Origin: Panicum virgatum
Taxonomy: Eukaryota; Streptophyta; Magnoliopsida; Poales; Poaceae
Reading direction: 5' to 3'
Assembly (NCBI RefSeq): GCF_016808335.1
Contig: NC_053149.1
Coordinates: forward strand, 25,023,238 to 25,087,237
DNA length: 64,000 nt
Each line of letters starts with the position of its first letter. The stretch's first letter is position 1. The notes beneath the pieces are model-generated. The model was not told the origin of the DNA and ran no database searches. It was given only the letters and a program-made list of their open reading frames with translations. The translations under genes and the position numbers were made by a program. Positions 10,690 through 23,215 of this stretch are shown piece after piece.

Positions 10690-12118
10690 CATGCTTTCGA
10701 GCAGATGGCACGACACTGGTTTGCTTCCTTCTGTGCTAACCCCAGTGTCGGGCCATTTGCCCGCTCTTTTTCCTCTTACTGAGCAGGACACTCGAGGCCT
10801 GGAGAACATATGGCTCATGGACTCCGGTTGTTCGCGCCACATGACCGGGAGTCACAGATGGTTCTCCAGCCTCACCCCGACGAAGGACAAGGAGTACATC
10901 GTCTTCGGGGATAACAACAGAGGAAAGGTACGTGGAGTTGGCGCTATTCGGATTTCTGACGACTTCACCCTGAGAGAGGTTGCTCTTGTTGATAAACTTG
11001 GTTTTAATCTGCTTTCTGTTTCGCAACTTCTTGATGATGGGTATGAGGTAAGTTTCAAGAGAGGTTGCTAGCGTGTTCTTGATTCAAGAGGGGATTTTGT
11101 TTGCAGCATTGTTCCTCTTGGTCATGTGTTTCGCATTGACTTCTCTGGATCTTCTTCTAGCACTTCTCACTGTCTGGTGACTGGTCAGTCCTCTGAGCTC
11201 TGGAAGTGGCATAGGAGACTTGGTCACTTGAGCTTTGATCTACTAGTTAGGCTCAGCTCACTTGATCTGATCTGAGGATTGCCCAAGCTCAAGTTGGAAA
11301 AGGACCTTGTCTGTCATCCATGTCGTCTCGGGAAGATGGTTTCCCTTCCGCACCCACCTATGAATCAGGTGATGACATCGCACCCAGGAGAGCTTCTTCA
11401 TATGGACACCGTCGGTCCTGCTCGTGTGCGCTCTGTTGGTGGGAAGTGGTACATTCTTGTGATCGTGGACGACTTCTCTCGATACTCTTGGGTTTTCTTC
11501 TTGGAGACTAAGGATGAGGCTTTTCAGTATTTTCGAGACCTTGCCTTGAGGTTACAGAACGAGCTTCCACATGCCATGAGGGCTATACGTAGTGACAATG
11601 GTTCTGAATTTAAGAATGCTCGTTTTGATGACTTCTGTCGTGGCCTCGGTCTTGATCACCAGTACTCCTCTCCTTATGTTTCTCCACAGAATGTCGTGGT
11701 TGAACGCAAAAATCAGACCCTAGTGGAGATGGCTAGGACGATGCTCGATGAGCATAGGACTCCTAGGCGTTTTTGGGCCGAGGCAATCAACAGTGCATGC
11801 TATGTTGCCAATCGTATCTTCCTTCGCTCATTCATGAAGAAGACTTCGTATGAGTTGCGGTTTGGTCGACAGCCCAGAGTGTCCCACCTGCGTGCTTTTG
11901 GTTGCAGATGCTTTGTTCTGAAGGAGGGAAATCTTGATAAGTTCGAGTCTAGGAGCTCTGATAGCATTCTTCTTGGCTATGCTCTTCAATCTAGAGGTTA
12001 TCGTGTTCTTATTCTTGAGACTAACCGGATCGTCAAAACTTGTAATGTGACCTTCGACGAGTCCACACCTTCCTTGTCTGCTTCTGTGGAGTGTGCAGGT
12101 GACGATGAGTTTGGCTAG
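10690..12118 (+). pseudogene. Sirevirus-like protease-integrase, broken
   Basis: The aspartic protease motif WLMDSGCSRH lies near 10810-10840. It is followed by the GAG-pre-integrase zinc-binding region (HRRLGHLSFD... and CHPCRLGK, 11208-11335) with a TGA stop between its halves (about 11273). The integrase core shows the D-D-E triad: DTVGP near 11405, SDNGSEF near 11590 and VVVERKN near 11698. The C-terminal FGCRCFVLKEG segment is present. Frame 11279-12118 is open for 279 codons and then ends in TAG inside what should be the linker to RT. In the living element these form one polyprotein with gag and RT. Confidence 0.88.
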
Positions 12119-13987
12119 GACATCTTCGAGGATGAGGATGAGCCTGAAGCCTTTGAGGGTGATGGTGGTGTCCCTGTGCCGGCTGCAGGCCCACTTGCTG
12201 GGAATTCGATTTCTGACGACGATGGTGGCCCGCTCCCCACAGCTTCGACTACGGCCGATCCACGTCCAGCTCAAGGTTCTTCCTCCAGGACCCATGCTAA
12301 GGGCAGTAGCGAGGTGACTTCACCTCAGCGAGTACACCACCGAGCCCTGCGGGATCATCCTCCAGAGAGAATACTTGGGGACCTTCACCAAGGAGTTCAG
12401 ACGCGGTCGAAGGTTACCTCTATCGCTTTCTATGCTCACTCTGCTTTCGTAGCCACCTTTGAGCCCAAAGATGTTGGACACGCTTTATCTGATTCTAACT
12501 GGGTCAATGCCATGCATGAGGAGCTAGAAAACTTTGAGCGAAACCAAGTCTGGGTCCTTGTAGAGCCTCCACCAGATTGCCACCCTATAGGTACCAAATG
12601 GGTTTTCAAGAACAAACAGAGTGAGGATGTGATGGTTGTGAGGAACAAGGCTAGGTTAGTAGCTTAGGGTTACAGCCAGTAGGAGGGGATAGATTACGAG
12701 GAGACCTTTGCACCTGTAGCTCATTTAGAGGCCATCCAGATCTTTTTAGCCTTTGCAGCTTCGAAGGGGTTCAAGCTGTATCAGATGGATGTGAAAAGTG
12801 CCTTCTTGAACGGGTTCATAGAAGAGGAGGTCTATGTGAAGCAACCTCCTGGCTTTGAGAGTCCCAAGTTTCCAGACCGAGTCTTCAAGCTTCAGAAGGC
12901 TTTGTATGGTCTGAAACAAGCCCCTAGAGCCTGGTATACGAGGTTGAGAGCCTTTTTGCTTAAGCAGGGGTTTGTCATGGGTTCGGTAGATAAGACTTTG
13001 TTTCTCCTCAAGCGTGGCGCTGATTTTCTGTTGGTTCAGATTTACGTGGATGATATTATCTTTGGTGGCTCCTCTCACTCTCTTGTTTCTAGTTTTTCTG
13101 ATGACATGAGCAGGGAGTTTGAGATGTTGATGATGGGTGAGCTTCAGTTCTTCCTCGGGTTGCACATCAAGCAAACCCGGGATGGCACCTTCGTCCACCA
13201 GGCCAAGTACACCAAGGACATGCTCAAGAAGTTCGACTTCGGGGACCTCAGTCCCATGCCGACTCCTATGGGCACTTCTACGGCGCTGGATGAGGACACT
13301 GAAGGTGTTGCTGTGGACCAGAAGGAGTACAGGAGCATGATCGGCTCGCTCCTGTACTTGACGGCCACCAGACCCGACATCCAGTTCGCGGTCTGTCTGT
13401 GAGTGAGGTTCCAGGCTTCTCCACGCACTTCTCGCAGGAACGCTGTGAAGAGGATTTTTAGGTACCTCTGCTACACTCCTGAGTTTGGCCTTTGGTACTC
13501 TTCTTCCTCTTCTCTTGTGTTGGTTGGCTTTTCTGATGCTGATCATGGTGGGTGTCGAATTGATCGCAAGTCGACTTCAGGCACCTGTCAATTTCTTGGA
13601 ACTTCTCTTGTGTCTTGGTCTGCCCGCAAGCAAACTAGTGTAGCTCTTTCCACCACAGAAGCTGAATACATTGCTGCTGCTAGTTGCTGCTCCCAGATCC
13701 TTTGGATGAGACACACTCTCAGTGATTATGGCCTAACCTATGGCAGAGTTCCTATTTTTATTGACAGCACCTCAGCCATAAGCTTAGCCAAGAACCCTGT
13801 CCTACACTCTCGCTCCAAGTATATAGACGTGAGGTTCCATTTCCTGAGAGATCACTATGAGAAGGGCGATGTCGAGCTGACCCATGTATCCACTGATAAT
13901 CAAGTAGCCGACATCCTGACCAAGCCCCTAGAACAAGCCACCTATGCTCGCTTGCGGGGAGAGCTTGGCATGTGCTACCCATTTTGA
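12119..13987 (+). pseudogene. Sirevirus-like reverse transcriptase-RNase H, broken
   Basis: The RT starts with WVFKNKQ near 12600, is interrupted by two in-frame stops at about 12665-12680, then resumes with [12 protein letters not shown] (12785 onward). The catalytic YVDDIIFGG lies near 13045. A further TGA occurs at 13400 just before the RNase H domain (13403-13987), which retains STTEAEYIAAASCC and ends at TGA after YPF. All domains are in the Ty1/copia order (INT before RT). Confidence 0.9.
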
Positions 13988-15500
13988 GTTGGGTAGTTGT
14001 TTCTGTAGTTCAGGATTTGTTTTCCTTTCTTTTTGCTTTTTCTTGCATTTTTGTGTACATACCATTCTGCATAGCATTTGCTCATATGCATTACACTTGC
14101 ACTAAGCTTCTCATGTATGATATCTGCATTTGCTTGTGCCTTGTGCTATGCTATGAGTTGTATATATGCTTTGACCATGTGTAGCTAGCTCCTTTGAATA
14201 TGTTATATATTGGCTCTGAGCTTAGCTATTTTATTCTTTGAAAATCATAAAACATGGTCACCTTCAGGATCTGCTCCTAGCATGTGTAGGCTTGTATGCT
14301 TATGCTATCTTGTTTCATGCTTAGTGGCTAGGTCCTTTGCTATCATATGCAACAAGATGATCTCTTTTGCTTCATGATTGTTTTGCAAACTCAAACAGTT
14401 GATGTGTTATAATTGGTATTCAATTTAAAAAATCCAACATTTGGTATATCATGCTTTGCTCTGAGTGAAAAGATCCAGGTGGGATTGCTTGCACCACTGA
14501 TCTTGTACCGAGACTGCTCCTCTGGAGAACTTGGACAAGGCTATGAATGACTGAGAGTGTTGTCTTAAGCTTCTGATGGTCCTTGACCTAGGCTTGGCAC
14601 ATTCGCTAAGTTAAGCACGTGCAAGTTTTCAACCCCTGGCACCACTTCTTCTTGTTGAGAAATTAAGAGTTTTCAGTTGGTTGAGTGGCAGTTGCTGTGA
14701 TATGCTTTGGATAGCTCACCTGTATGTTCTTGCTAGCACTAGCATGCTTGTTTACCTTCTAGTATGCTAGGTCCTTTCTGGTGATGCTTTTTCTTTTACA
14801 AATGACAAATGCTTGCTCATGATCTGTATAGATATATTCTTATGAGCTTCTCCATGCATTGTCTTTGTATATGCACCCTCATATGCTGTGCTGTTTCGAC
14901 CCTTGCAAATGCTCTTGTTCTGTACTTGGAAGCTTTTTAGGCACGCATGCATTGCACTTCATGGCATATTTCCAGGGGGAGCATCTAGACAGGGGGAGGT
15001 ACCTTGGTGTGTGCCTTGTCAACAAGGGGGAAAGATTGGTGTTTGGTCTAAGGGGGAGAGTTTAGTGTCTCTGATACCTTAGGCGGAGAGATTGTGGAAA
15101 GTTCCAGTCTTTGAGTGTGCACACATTGGGGGAGAGTTGCATAGTGAGGGGGGCTGCATTTCAGGGGGAGTTTTTGAGCCTTTTCATGCTCTTTGCTGGT
15201 TGTGTTGAGCCTTGCCTCTTTTTGGAGGGACCAGCTTTGCACATGCTTGGCTGTGTTGAGCCTTGCCTCTTTCTTGAGGGGTCAAGCATGTTTTGGAGTC
15301 AGTGCGTCGAGCCGTTGCCCTTGTCTTGGGGGCTGACTCTTTTGGCTTTGCTATCTTCAAGTGATCCTTTCTGGCTTTCTTTCGCTTTTGATCACTTGAG
15401 TTAGCTCTCTTTGTTTTCCATTTCTTTTTCGGTTATCTTTTTCTTTCACCAGTGCCCGTGTGGGGTGTGGTGTTGACAATGCACTCATCAAGGGGGAGAT
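13988..15500 (+). other. Sirevirus 3' non-coding tail with repeated polypurine tracts
   Basis: No open frame of note follows RNase H. From about 14970 the motif GGGGGAG or a variant recurs many times (for example near 14972, 14990, 15029, 15051, 15128, 15164 and 15491). The last copy, AAGGGGGAGAT at 15490-15500, abuts the 3' LTR and is the functional polypurine tract. Multiplied polypurine tracts upstream of the 3' LTR are a known Sirevirus hallmark. Confidence 0.8.
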
Positions 15501-17535
15501 TGAGAGGCAGTGGAGGCCTGCTTCTTGGTGTGATGAGTGATTGCCAACACGTGGAGTGGACTAACTATGTGTAGTCGCGACTCTGTGGAGATTGCACCAG
15601 TTCTTGGTCTATGGTGTGCAGGTACACGGATGGCGCGGTGGCAGCGAGATGGTTTGGACAAGAGCGAGGCGTGTGCCGATGCACCATGCGGCGGCATTGC
15701 CGTGGCAGGCAGCTCGACGACCATGCGGAGGCGGGAGACCTTGCGGTGGCGTTGGAGGCCCGACCGAACGACCGTGCGGTGGAGAAGGGCGGCCCAGATG
15801 CTTGGGCCACTGCTGGGCCGCGTTGCGATCCACTCCTGGCGCCAAGGCGGGATGGCGTGGAGTTTGTTGGTAGCTCGGGAAAAACCAACGGCTGGGATGC
15901 GTCGACGTCGGCAAAGTCGGAGAGAGATGGCGATGGCGTCTGGATGACGAAGGCGCTAGGCTTCCGGCGGGAGGTCGGACACGTGGCGACATCGGGCTTA
16001 GCGGGTGTGCCGGAAACATCGTGCGGGAAGGTTTGGCGGTTCCTCCAAAACCGCCGCCGAACTTGGTTTCGGCAGTTTTCCCAAAACTGCCCCCGTGAAG
16101 ATTCCAGAAGGACGAGTGGCGACATCAGGGCGATTGCGTCGGGACGATGTAAATTTCTCCAAGTCGTCGCAGCCGTCGGATGGTCTTCAATGTATCTTTT
16201 CCGCTTTTACCCCTAAGGGCCTTCTAGTTTAATTTCAGCACTTAGGGGTATTTTAGTCTTTAAGTGGGAGGCTTGGAGGATAAGTAAGGATGGGAGGCCA
16301 GCAGAGAGAGGCGCGACTTACCCAGGCAGACGTGCGCCCTCTCCCTGCTTGTCGCCTCTCTCCTTCCCTCTCATGTTCTTCCTCCCTTCTCTTCTCTAGG
16401 GGTAGGATCTAGCCATGGACTCTTGAGTTTTTGTACTAAGATTGTGTGGTAAAGGAGGCCCTTCCCTCCTTGTGCCCTCCGGGGTTTGAAATCGAATTCA
16501 GTTTCATGTCTTTTGAAGTTTTTGGTGCTTGAATCCTCCAAGTTCTTGAGTTCTTTGTTCTCGAGGTTCTTCCACTTGTTGCTGTGGTGCTTGATGCTCA
16601 TTTGTGTGACCTGAATTTTCCTAACCAAGTGCTAAAATCCATATAGGTCGTGAGCCTTCAAGAACTCAGTTTTTAGAAAACCCTGAAAACCCCATTCTTG
16701 GTCACTAAACCTGTGATTCCTCCCAAACCATGGAGTGATTCGTCAATTCCTTTCATGGACGTGTTCACAAGTCCTTTGTGATCATGCCTACCAAGTTTGG
16801 TGACATTTGAACTTGATTTGATCGTTCGATCGTCGAATTTTTCCCGGGTCGCGGGCTGGAAAATGCCTCTGGACTCTGCTTTTCGACTGCACCGGTTGAA
16901 CCGATGCTTGAGTTCAAGGTCGTCGGATCAACCGGTGACTATAGGGTTCAGCTTCTAGGGTTTTTGGCGTCTCTGTTAGTTGCACCGGTGCATTTGCCTC
17001 TATGTGCATTGGTTCATCCGAAGTCACTACAGGATTTGTAGTTTTGGCCGTTCAACCGACGAGTTCATTTTGCTCCACACCAGTCGAGGTGCCCTCCGTG
17101 CATGTCGGTTTAACCGGTGCTGACTGGTCGGTTTTGGGCTCTCTCTGGACAACTGCACCGACGTTTCAAGTCGATTTTGTTGGTTGATCTGACTCTATTC
17201 AAACCTTCTCATCGGATCAACCGGTGCTACTTTTCACGTGTTGCAGGCTCTGTATCATCGGTTTAACCAACGCACTCAATTTTGTGAGCGTCGGATCTAC
17301 CGGTGATATATACCTTGCTGGTTCTTGTGCTGTTTTCTCGTGTTTGCTTCCACGCTTGTTCACTCTTGTTCCTAGGATTGTTTTGTGTTAGTGTAGCTCC
17401 CCTATAGCTACTCTGCAATTCACCTAGGACTCTTGGGTTGGGTGCGTAATTGGGATCAAGGCCAAACTTTTGTTTGCAAAATTTTTTGATTGGCTCTCAT
17501 TCACCCCCCCTCTAGTCGCATTTCTCGGTCCTACA
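15501..17535 (+). repeat. 3' LTR of the Sirevirus-like element
   Basis: It starts TGAGAGGCAGTGG directly after the polypurine tract and ends GGTCCTACA, followed by the AATAC target duplication. Its length is 2035 bp. The near-terminal run TTCACCCCCCCTCTAGTCGC is characteristic of Sirevirus LTR ends. Several near-repeats of an ACCGGT-containing motif lie at 16900-17310. Confidence 0.9.
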
Positions 17536-18230
17536 AATACATGGAGAAGCATATCATACAATCAAGATCAAGATGTGCATGTGTGTGTGGATGAAATGGA
17601 TGATGGTATAACTTACTCCTAGTTGCATTGACTCTCTCTCTCTCTCTCATTTCATCCCCATTTTTTTAGACATGGCTACCCCTTTTCTTTCTCTCTCTAT
17701 CTCTCTCGCTCTCTCTTTTGGGTCATGCTCCTTGGCATGCCTTCTTTTCTTTTTCTGGGGCTAACCATGACATGCATATTTTAGGGATATTAATTCTAGA
17801 TAGAGATTGCAACGACAAGAAGTATTTATTGGTGAATGGTGGATTATGCTAGTTCGCAGTATAGGAATTTCGCAAGTGAAGGTGGATGTGTACATGATAT
17901 TGATCAAGGGAGCATAAAAGATTCTCACTAGGGTCACACAGTTTGACAAAACTCAATGAAATAGCAAGCAACATATGTATTGGGTTTTGCAATGATGTAT
18001 GACATATATCTCTGGTAGAAATTTATGATCATTGAGGAACTTGCTTTACTTATTTTATTGTTGAAAATAAAAAACTTCAGATTTTAAGCATCACCTACAA
18101 CAAGATTGTAGAGCTCTATTCACCATATCCATACTCACATCAACCTAGACTTGGATATAGCATTTGCATCCCACAAGATTTTCAGGTTCATGGCAATATA
18201 TTTATCAATCCTATCTGGCACGCCAGCTGT
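17536..18230. other. AT-rich right flank of the Sirevirus, with CT microsatellites
   Basis: 17536-17540 is the right AATAC duplication. (CT)n runs lie at about 17631-17650 and 17690-17718. No gene is supported. Confidence 0.6.
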
Positions 18231-18645
18231 CGGTGTTTAGCTGCCAAGCCTGCTCAGGGGTACCCCAAGCAGTAGGGTTGTATGTAAGGGATCGACTAGG
18301 TCTGGAACCGATAGTGCAAGGAACACAAAGCTTTTAGACATGTAAGGTCCGCGAGGTGCGTAATACCCTATGTCATGTATGGTTGTTTGGATTAGCTTAG
18401 ATGAGGAATATTTCGAGGGGGTCCCTGACCGCCCTTATATAGTCTGGGGGGACAGGGTTCCATGAAAAGTCATAGATGAGTACTACTCAAGGAGTCCTTT
18501 TCAATGTCTATCGAGTAGTTTACTTCTATTCGACCAGTCCTACTTCTGTATGAGTAGTTACAATAGGATAAGGTACATTCCATACGCTATCCCTTATTCT
18601 AGAACATTCTACGCCTGTGAGCAGTCTCAATGCCTCGGGTCTGAC
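18231..18645 (-). repeat. Gypsy-type LTR fragment, minus strand
   Basis: Read on the minus strand, the segment has ACTATATAAGGGCGGTCAGG (TATA box near 18435) and AGGGTATTACGCACC, and it ends in AAACACCGACA at 18231. This is the usual 3'-half layout of grass Ty3/gypsy LTRs. It may be the 3' LTR of the gag-protease pseudogene next to it. The start of the LTR is uncertain, perhaps TGTCAGACCC near 18645. Confidence 0.45.
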
Positions 18646-19149
18646 ACAACAAACTCAAACTTAAGAGAACACTGAGTTATAAAGTAGACAAAACAAACTA
18701 AGCAAAACAGAGCAGACTTTCATCCTTTCAATTCTAGAGAAGTTAAAACATTCTTACCGCACATATGAAAAGAGAAATAAAGCTAGTAAATATCTTTGTT
18801 GTTTCTACAGATTTTATTTTATTTTATTAAAAAATGGTAAAGGATACAATTGACATGGGGAAGGGGACCTCCCCCAAGCTAGCTCATCATTTAGGGTCCG
18901 ATGAGTAGGAACTTCTCCATACCAGTTCAAGTCAAGGTCGAGTCGTCCGTACCTAGAGAAGTAGTAGAGGATGCTGATGTCTTCTTATGCCACACTTTCT
19001 TGGTCTTCTTTGGCATTGTAGGTGGTGTGGGTGATGGATCATCTAGTGTCATGCTGTGGATTTCCTAGTCCTCCCATGCTGGCTGTGTTGGAGGCTCATG
19101 AATCTCCTAATCTTCCCAGCTATATTCAGTGTATAACCCCTATCCCTCG

Positions 19150-20990
19150 TCATCCTAATGAATCAGGAACAGTTCCTCCTTGTTTTAAAACCTGAATTTC
19201 ATCTTCTTTCCCATGATGAGGAAGCTGATTTTTCCTGTTCCAACATCAATCCTGGCCTTGGCGTCTCTAAAGAATGATCGCCCAAGTATGAGCGATATCC
19301 CCAGATCCCCATCCATGTCAAGGATCACAAAGTCTGCGAGTACAAATGTATCTCCGACTCATACCAGTACATTTTCAACAAATCCCTCGGAATATCATAT
19401 GGTAGAGTCGGCCAACTACATGCACATCATGGTAGAGGAAAGAGCAGGATAACCTAATTTCTCAAATGTTACCTTAGACATGATGTTAACACTTGCTCCA
19501 AGGTTGCATAGAGCCTGCTCGAAGTGGCAGTCGAATATCGAGAAGCTAATCATTGGGGTTCCAGGATTCTCTCTGACTGATGCTGCTAATTCACCACATT
19601 ATCCTCTTCTTGGCCATGTGAGCTTCTCTACATAGCTAGTGAAGGGTCATCTCCTTGATGGCTAACCCCATCTGTTGGTCACTGCATTGACACTTTCTAA
19701 TGTGGATTAGGGTTGCCTCGGGATCTTCCCCGTGTCGATAGTAGTTAGCTAAGCTAGTTGAGTTTCAAGCATCTTGTTGAAGCTTAGTTGATTCTTGATG
19801 GCGGTGGAGAAGCCATCCAGCTTGGCATGAATGGTTCTCAAGGACTTGTTGTTGGTGGCCAGCTCCTTCTAGATTGTCTCGTTAATCTTTGCTTGGCCGT
19901 AAATGAGATCCCTCAAGGTAGGCTGGTTAGGATTAAATGAACTTTAATTTCCATTACCTCCTTGGTAGTGTGGGCGTGATTGGTTCCACCCTTGACCTCC
20001 TTGTGGACGAAACCTGTTATTGTTGTTGTTCAGATACATCGCCTCTTCCTAGGTTTCTAAGCAATTATTGCTCGAGTGTCTGGTGTTTCCACAAACCTCG
20101 CACATCATATGAACATCCAAGGCTTGAAGTGTCTGTGTTTGAGCCTTGTATTGGGAATAGTTCTCAAATTTCTCGAGGAGGGGATCAATCTTTGTAGCGA
20201 GCATGTCCGTTTCTTTGACGGTGTTAATGCCCCGCTAACATGGATGGAGACGTTCATTGCTCCACCCTTGGTTGGACACCATCTTCTCAATTAAGGATGT
20301 AGCTCGTTCAGCGGTCAATGAGAAGAAAGCTCCACCACTAGCGGCATCTGTATGATCACAGGCTGTTTGAGTTAGCCCATTGTAGAAGCTCTAAAGAATG
20401 AGCTAATTGTCCATCCCGTGGTGCGAACACGCTAGGATGTACTACTAAAGTCTCTCCCATGCTTCAGGAATGGTCTCATTGGACGCCTGCTGAAAGTTTG
20501 AAGTCCTTCCACAAAGAGCATTTTTTCCCTGTCGGGAAGAACTTCGTGAGAAATGCCTTGATGCAATTATCCCAAGTGTTCACCGCACTTTTGCAGGCAC
20601 AGAAGCACTGCTTCGCTCTCCCAAGAAGAGAGAACGGAAAGAAACGAAGCCGAATCGCGTCTTGTGACACTCCCTTGATGACAAAATTACTGCAAAGCTC
20701 CAGGAATTGCTGGTGGTTAGCATTGGCATCCTAATGGGCCTTGCCATAGAATGGGCTGGCCTGCACCATCGTGATAAGACCCGTATTGATCTTGAAATTT
20801 TCCCCTCCAGTTCTGATATCAGGCCCAATAGGGATATTGGTAGCAAAAGGAGCAGAGTATTCACGGAGCGTCTTCTAGGCCATAGAGTTGGGTGTGGATG
20901 GCACAATAATGACTGGTTCGCTTGCCAAGAGTGAGATCTAAGGAGGTATGACACGGAGTCGAACTCTTCTCTGAAGTGACTTCGGATTCT
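19150..20990 (-). pseudogene. Ty3/gypsy (Athila/Tat-like) gag-protease, broken
   Basis: Reading the minus strand from right to left, the gag core appears at 20670-20476 (DAIRLRFFPFSLLGRAKQ and FLTKFFPTGK). A CX2CX4HX4C zinc knuckle CEVCGNTRHSSNNC lies near 20105-20050, followed by a RPQGGQGWNQSRPHYQGG-type segment. A retropepsin-like domain occupies about 19565-19195 (LCNLGASVNIMS, DFVILDMDGDLGISLILGRS). The catalytic Asp of the usual DLGAS is Asn here, and several in-frame stops occur. No integrase or RT follows, only a non-coding stretch with a purine-rich run near 18875 on the minus strand. This looks like a gag-pro-only derivative or an internally deleted element. Confidence 0.75.
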
Positions 20991-22199
20991 GTGTCAAATT
21001 TTGCGGTAGATCGAAACCTGTCATACATTACCCTATTTTCAAATTAAAGAGGAAACAAGCCAAGTTAACCTATTTAGACAATAAATACCAATTTTGATTT
21101 TGTCCACAACCTTACCTATTTATTAACATATGCCTTCCTCGACCACAACCCCAAAAATGCTTGTTGGCATCTGCCAGCATCACCGCTAGGTTGGGTGTTC
21201 CCAGGTGGCAATGCCCACAGATGCCAGATTTGGTGTAGGTATTTTATGAACCATGGATAAATCCGCAGCACACAGAGTAGTGTTGTAACATTTTACCTGG
21301 GAGTATTCTTGGATATCATTTATATTTCCGCAGAGAAGGCAGCGGCTAAAGTGCATAGGCAGGTTAATGAACTAATCTTAATTGGGTATTCAATTGCATA
21401 AACAGGGGTAATATAAATAATGGATAGAGGTAGTGTGACATACAAGTTCATACTCAGCTCAAAGTAAGATAAATGCAGGGAGAAAGGAAGAAATTAGTAA
21501 CTCGGGTTTTAATGTACTTAAGTTAATTATACAAATTATATTGTACTATACACTTTACTCATGATTATCCTAACTTTAGTCAATCTAGTACTACCGGGAG
21601 ACCGTTCATGACTGGCAGATAAATCTGGCTGAGTTATCACTGTACTTTATGGACCTCCTAAGCCCCTGACCAAATGTGGACAATTGTGATGGCACAAAAC
21701 AAGGCTGAAACCACCTGCAGGCTACCTCTACAAACCATCAGATAGGGCAACATCCAGCAACACTTAATTAGTGCAGACACCATGTCTACATTAATCAGCG
21801 ATACTCTAGTATCCCGCGTGGAGCCCCCATCCTTCGGATGGATAGACATCATACTAGAGCAAACTTTCGAATACTGTAACGGACACCGATGTACTAAAGC
21901 TAATTCTCAAATCATGAAAGCATATAGCAACAATGTAAACTAATCATGGTATATGTCAGACACCGCAGGATATAAGTCAAATATAAATAACTATAATATA
22001 AGTCAATTACAAGCGGCCGAGAATTACACAGGAGAAGACGAACTCATACCGAAACTCCTAAGCAACCTCAGGGACCCGAAGACTACCACTTGCAGCCTAA
22101 ACTCCTCTAGCCTTGGAGCTAAAACAAGAGGAGCTGGAGCTTCAACTTCAAATGTGTCTACAAATGAAACCCCCCTCTCATATTTATAGGAGGGAGCCA
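20991..22199. other. Probable leader of the minus-strand gypsy element
   Basis: No coding frame is recognised. It lies upstream (to the right) of the minus-strand gag and before the LTR-like end at 22739, so it is probably untranslated leader and LTR sequence. No primer-binding site could be fixed. Confidence 0.35.
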
Positions 22200-22739
22200 T
22201 GGTTTTGCACGGGTGTGAGCAGCAGGTAAGCCTCCTCGAACTGCCGTTGAGAACCAATCAAATAGTGAGATGTCAAAGTGGAAAGGTGGTGGCGCCTAAC
22301 CACGGTCGGCCGACCATGAGGCCCAACCGACCTCCCCTTTGGCGGTTGGGTTGCCCTGAGGTCCCACGTGTCGGAACTAGGTGAGTGGCCTTGTCTTAAG
22401 TTGGTTTAGTCCTGCATATGGGCCCTTTAATCCATGTGAGCCTGAATTATGTGCTTTGATTGGTCGATGATTTTTACCTTGGATCCGAATTTGCTTGTAA
22501 CCTATATTTTAGCTTACCTTCCAGTGTTGCATATTTTCTAGAGGCATAGTGGGTTTTGTCATTATTTTGGCTAAATATGCGTGTAAGAAATGCAAACTCT
22601 CACGATTTTCTCATAAAATTGATGCTTGAAATGGTTTTCAGCAAGTGTCAATACACCATCGTGTTCTTGATCTCAGCTATCCCCGACGAGCAATCTACTA
22701 CCTTAGGGTATAGGTAGGCCTGCCGGTAAAACATCGACA
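22200..22739 (-). repeat. Gypsy-type LTR 5' portion, minus strand
   Basis: The minus strand starts TGTCGATGTTTTACCGGCAG at 22739, a common start of grass gypsy LTRs. It runs leftward toward the gag pseudogene, consistent with the 5' LTR. Its first 45 bp resemble the terminal part of the fragment at 18231 in inverted orientation. The inner boundary was not resolved. Confidence 0.4.
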
Positions 22740-23212
22740 ATGGCCCACTCTAAAATAGGCCCATCCATAAATGGGTTGCGATGTTGATGTTATCATCCAC
22801 ATCATCATAACTTTCCACATCATCAGCCACATCAACACCACATCATCAGTCATGCCAATGCCACATCATTGGCCATGTCAGCACCACATCATCTGGTCTA
22901 TCCACATTAGCTGCCATGTCATCGGCCACATGGACGTCGTGTGACTTGACAATTGAATACATAATGTTTATTTTCGTCATAGATAATGGGCCTTGGGCTG
23001 GGTTGAATAGGCCTAAGGCTATTTTATGATGTTTCCAAAACGTCATGGATGGAGTTAACCTATGACCATTGTGGTTAAAATGTCAATAGGTGTAATCTAT
23101 GATGCTCAATACATGATGAAATTTGAGATCGTCATGGATATTGTTTTATGACGATTTTCTAGAGATCTATGATGAAATTCGATCGTCATAGATTAAGGGA
23201 TTTCTTGTAGTG
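22740..23212. mobile_element. CACTA (En/Spm) terminal fragment
   Basis: The right end reads AAGGGATTTCTTGTAGTG, the reverse complement of a CACTACAAGAAA terminus. Inside it are alternating subterminal motifs such as GATCGTCATAGAT and ATGATGAAATT. Further in (22790-22915) is a degenerate CCACATCATC array. No matching left terminus was found, so the element is truncated or its other end lies under a later insertion. Confidence 0.6.
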
Positions 23213-23215
23213 ATA

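Larger units (their letters stand above)
7764..17535 (+). mobile_element. Degenerate Sirevirus-like Ty1/copia retrotransposon
   Basis: The element begins with TGAGAGGCAGTGG and ends in CGGTCCTACA. It is flanked by perfect 5-bp duplications AATAC at 7759-7763 and 17536-17540. The order 5' LTR remnant, gag, protease, integrase, RT, RNase H, long non-coding tail, repeated polypurine tracts, 3' LTR is that of Ty1/copia. The approximately 2-kb LTR ending in a C-run plus CTAGTCGCAT...CCTACA, the long coiled-coil gag and the multiplied polypurine motifs fit the Sirevirus lineage. Frameshifts and stops throughout the coding region, plus loss of most of the 5' LTR and the primer-binding site, make it immobile. 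Over the shared 405 bp the two LTRs differ at about 16 positions by hand count, near 4 percent. Confidence 0.92.

Noticed and set aside
12746..13546. Minus-strand 266-codon frame
   Set aside because: It is antisense to the reverse transcriptase, whose catalytic motifs are on the plus strand.
18231..22739. A single DNA transposon with long terminal inverted repeats
   Set aside because: The ends resemble each other in inverted orientation, but the interior is a gypsy gag-protease and the left part has an LTR promoter layout. Short similar LTR ends explain it better.
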